Part shown: positions 5,343 to 5,758 of the stretch, piece after piece
Layout: every line of letters begins with the position of its first letter
Numbering within the stretch: position 1 is the first letter of the stretch
Origin: Nitrososphaerota archaeon
Lineage (GTDB): Archaea > Thermoproteota > Nitrososphaeria > Nitrososphaerales > Gagatemarchaeaceae
Assembly (NCBI GenBank): GCA_003135575.1
Contig: PLCG01000040.1
Coordinates: 5,908 to 11,665, forward strand
Direction of reading: 5' to 3'
DNA length: 5,758 bases
Notes under the pieces: model-generated
What the model was told of the DNA's origin: nothing
What the model saw: the letters and a program-made list of their open reading frames with translations, nothing else
Databases searched by the model: none
Position numbers and translations under genes: made by a program

Positions 5343-5365
5343 CGTCAGCGGCGTAGCTCGCTCGG
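5343..5365 (+). repeat. Dispersed direct repeat, copy R5
   Basis: The core GCGGCGTAGCTCGCTCGG is at 5348-5365; the base before it is A (GTCAGCGGCG) where other copies have G, and the base after it is C. It lies 125 bp past the stop of the propeller gene, the longest such gap in the window; the sequence between them (5218-5342) shows no gene or structure I can support. The upstream flank resembles R3, and the downstream flank (ATCAACT, CGTTCGAACAAAA) resembles R2. Confidence 0.88.
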
Positions 5366-5380
5366 CATCAACTACGTTCG

Positions 5381-5397
5381 AACAAAATCCTTAATCG
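5381..5397 (+). promoter_or_regulatory. Candidate BRE/TATA promoter for the gene at 5421
   Basis: AACAAAA followed by TCCTTAATCG forms a BRE/TATA-like element centred about 27 bp before GTG 5421, the expected position for leaderless transcription. The same arrangement follows repeat R2. A weak purine stretch (AGAGGGG, 5411-5417) just before the GTG could also act as a ribosome binding site. Confidence 0.4.
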
Positions 5398-5420
5398 AAA
5401 GGGCGGACAAAGAGGGGTTT

Positions 5421-5758
5421 GTGGATTCCAAGAACGTGGCATTGGGTGCATTCGTGCTGCTGACGCTGATATTCGCGTCCATAGCCGCAATCGAGTACTC
5501 TCGCGGCCCGTCACTTTCGACCATAACGAGAACGTCATTTTCGACTACGACGAGCACAGAAACGACAACGACCACCTCGACAACGGTAATTACGAACACC
5601 GCCGTTTTAGTCTCCAGGGTGGCGTTCGCCCTCTCGGTGCGCGTCGATCGTCAGGTCTATACCACGAACTACCCCATCCTAGTGAACGGAAGCGTCTCTC
5701 CGGCGCCCAACGCCCCCTCGAACGTGAGCGTCAGCCTCATCGTGATCAGCCCGGCCGG
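5421..5758 (+). CDS. N-terminal part of a membrane-anchored, Thr-rich-stalk surface protein (3' partial)
   Basis: The frame is open to the window edge, giving the first 112 residues. A short head (MDSKN) leads to a signal anchor (about 6-24, VALGAFVLLTLIFASIAAI), then a Thr/Ser-rich stalk (31-60), almost pure Thr around residues 42-55. After that, VAFALSVRVDRQVYTTNYPILVNGSVSPAPNAP and NVSVSLIVISPA look like the first strands of an Ig-like or macroglobulin-like sandwich ('Y ... V-x-G-x-V-x-P-x-P ... V-x-V-x-I-x-x-P'), a common fold in archaeal surface proteins. GTG 5421 is chosen because it sits directly before the signal anchor and about 27 bp after a TATA-like box. The gene lies 55 bp after repeat R5. 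The full function cannot be judged because the C-terminus lies outside. Confidence 0.8.
   Translation, partial: MDSKNVALGAFVLLTLIFASIAAIEYSRGPSLSTITRTSFSTTTSTETTTTTSTTVITNTAVLVSRVAFALSVRVDRQVYTTNYPILVNGSVSPAPNAPSNVSVSLIVISPA

Noticed and set aside
290..5365. CRISPR array
   Set aside because: The repeats are 740-2352 bp apart with genes between them, not separated by short uniform spacers, and no cas gene is visible.
290..5365. Classical integron attC array
   Set aside because: The one-gene-per-repeat layout is similar, but I see no GTTRRRY/RYYYAAC pair or long imperfect palindrome around the core, no integrase, and two genes face the opposite way. An unrelated recombination system remains possible.
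5343..5396. tRNA gene or tRNA-derived element at the repeats
   Set aside because: TAGCTCGCTCGG resembles the D-arm start of a tRNA, and CGTTCGAAC after R5 resembles a T-loop, but they are only about 22 nt apart, the D-stem has no 3' partner, the T-stem does not pair and there is no anticodon arm.
5372..5599. Val-rich minus-strand ORF opposite the gene at 5421
   Set aside because: The Val runs are the reverse reading of the Thr/Ser-rich stalk (ACN codons read back as GTN-type codons), so it is a compositional shadow.

Overview
The window most likely comes from an archaeon. The clearest signs are short or absent leaders, with TATA-like boxes about 25-28 bp before start codons, and a run of genes for extracellular proteins that share one plan: an N-terminal membrane anchor, a Ser/Thr-rich linker, then a beta-rich domain with many N-glycosylation sequons (NxS/T). 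The partial first gene ends in a domain resembling the repeated surface-protein domain common in Thermoplasmata and some Nitrososphaerota (Thaumarchaeota). I cannot place it more precisely. No housekeeping, replication or transposase gene is present.

Layout on the + strand: the 3' end of a surface-protein gene (1-264); a membrane-anchored Cys-rich protein (315-1043); an anchored or secreted 214-aa protein (1112-1756); a 249-aa anchored protein (2193-2942); a 592-aa YVTN-type beta-propeller with an NTF2-like C-terminal domain (3439-5217); and the 5' part of another anchored protein (5421 to the edge). Two small membrane-protein genes lie on the - strand (1746-1991 and 3034-3273). Each is divergent from the large secreted-protein gene to its right.

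The most striking signal is a dispersed direct repeat. An 18-nt core, GCGGCGTAGCTCGCTCGG, occurs five times, identical and always in the same orientation, with cores starting at 295, 1035, 1779, 2996 and 5348. One copy lies at or just past the 3' end of every complete + strand gene, plus the partial first one. The copies cut the window into cassette-like modules: one gene each in the first two intervals, and in the next two a divergent pair (small membrane protein on -, large surface protein on +). Pairs of copies share further flanking sequence: R1 and R2 upstream, R3 and R5 upstream, R2 and R5 downstream as far as the next promoter. One copy supplies the stop codon of a gene, and another is translated as the C-terminus of a minus-strand gene. 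No recombinase is visible and the repeat is not a classical attC, CRISPR, tRNA or terminator. Its nature is open.

Functionally the window looks like a cell-surface locus. Most products appear to be tethered to the cytoplasmic membrane with glycosylated domains outside. No enzyme activity is evident. Regulatory candidates are a 23-bp near-perfect palindrome just upstream of the 2193 promoter and an 8-bp inverted repeat in the divergent region upstream of 3439.
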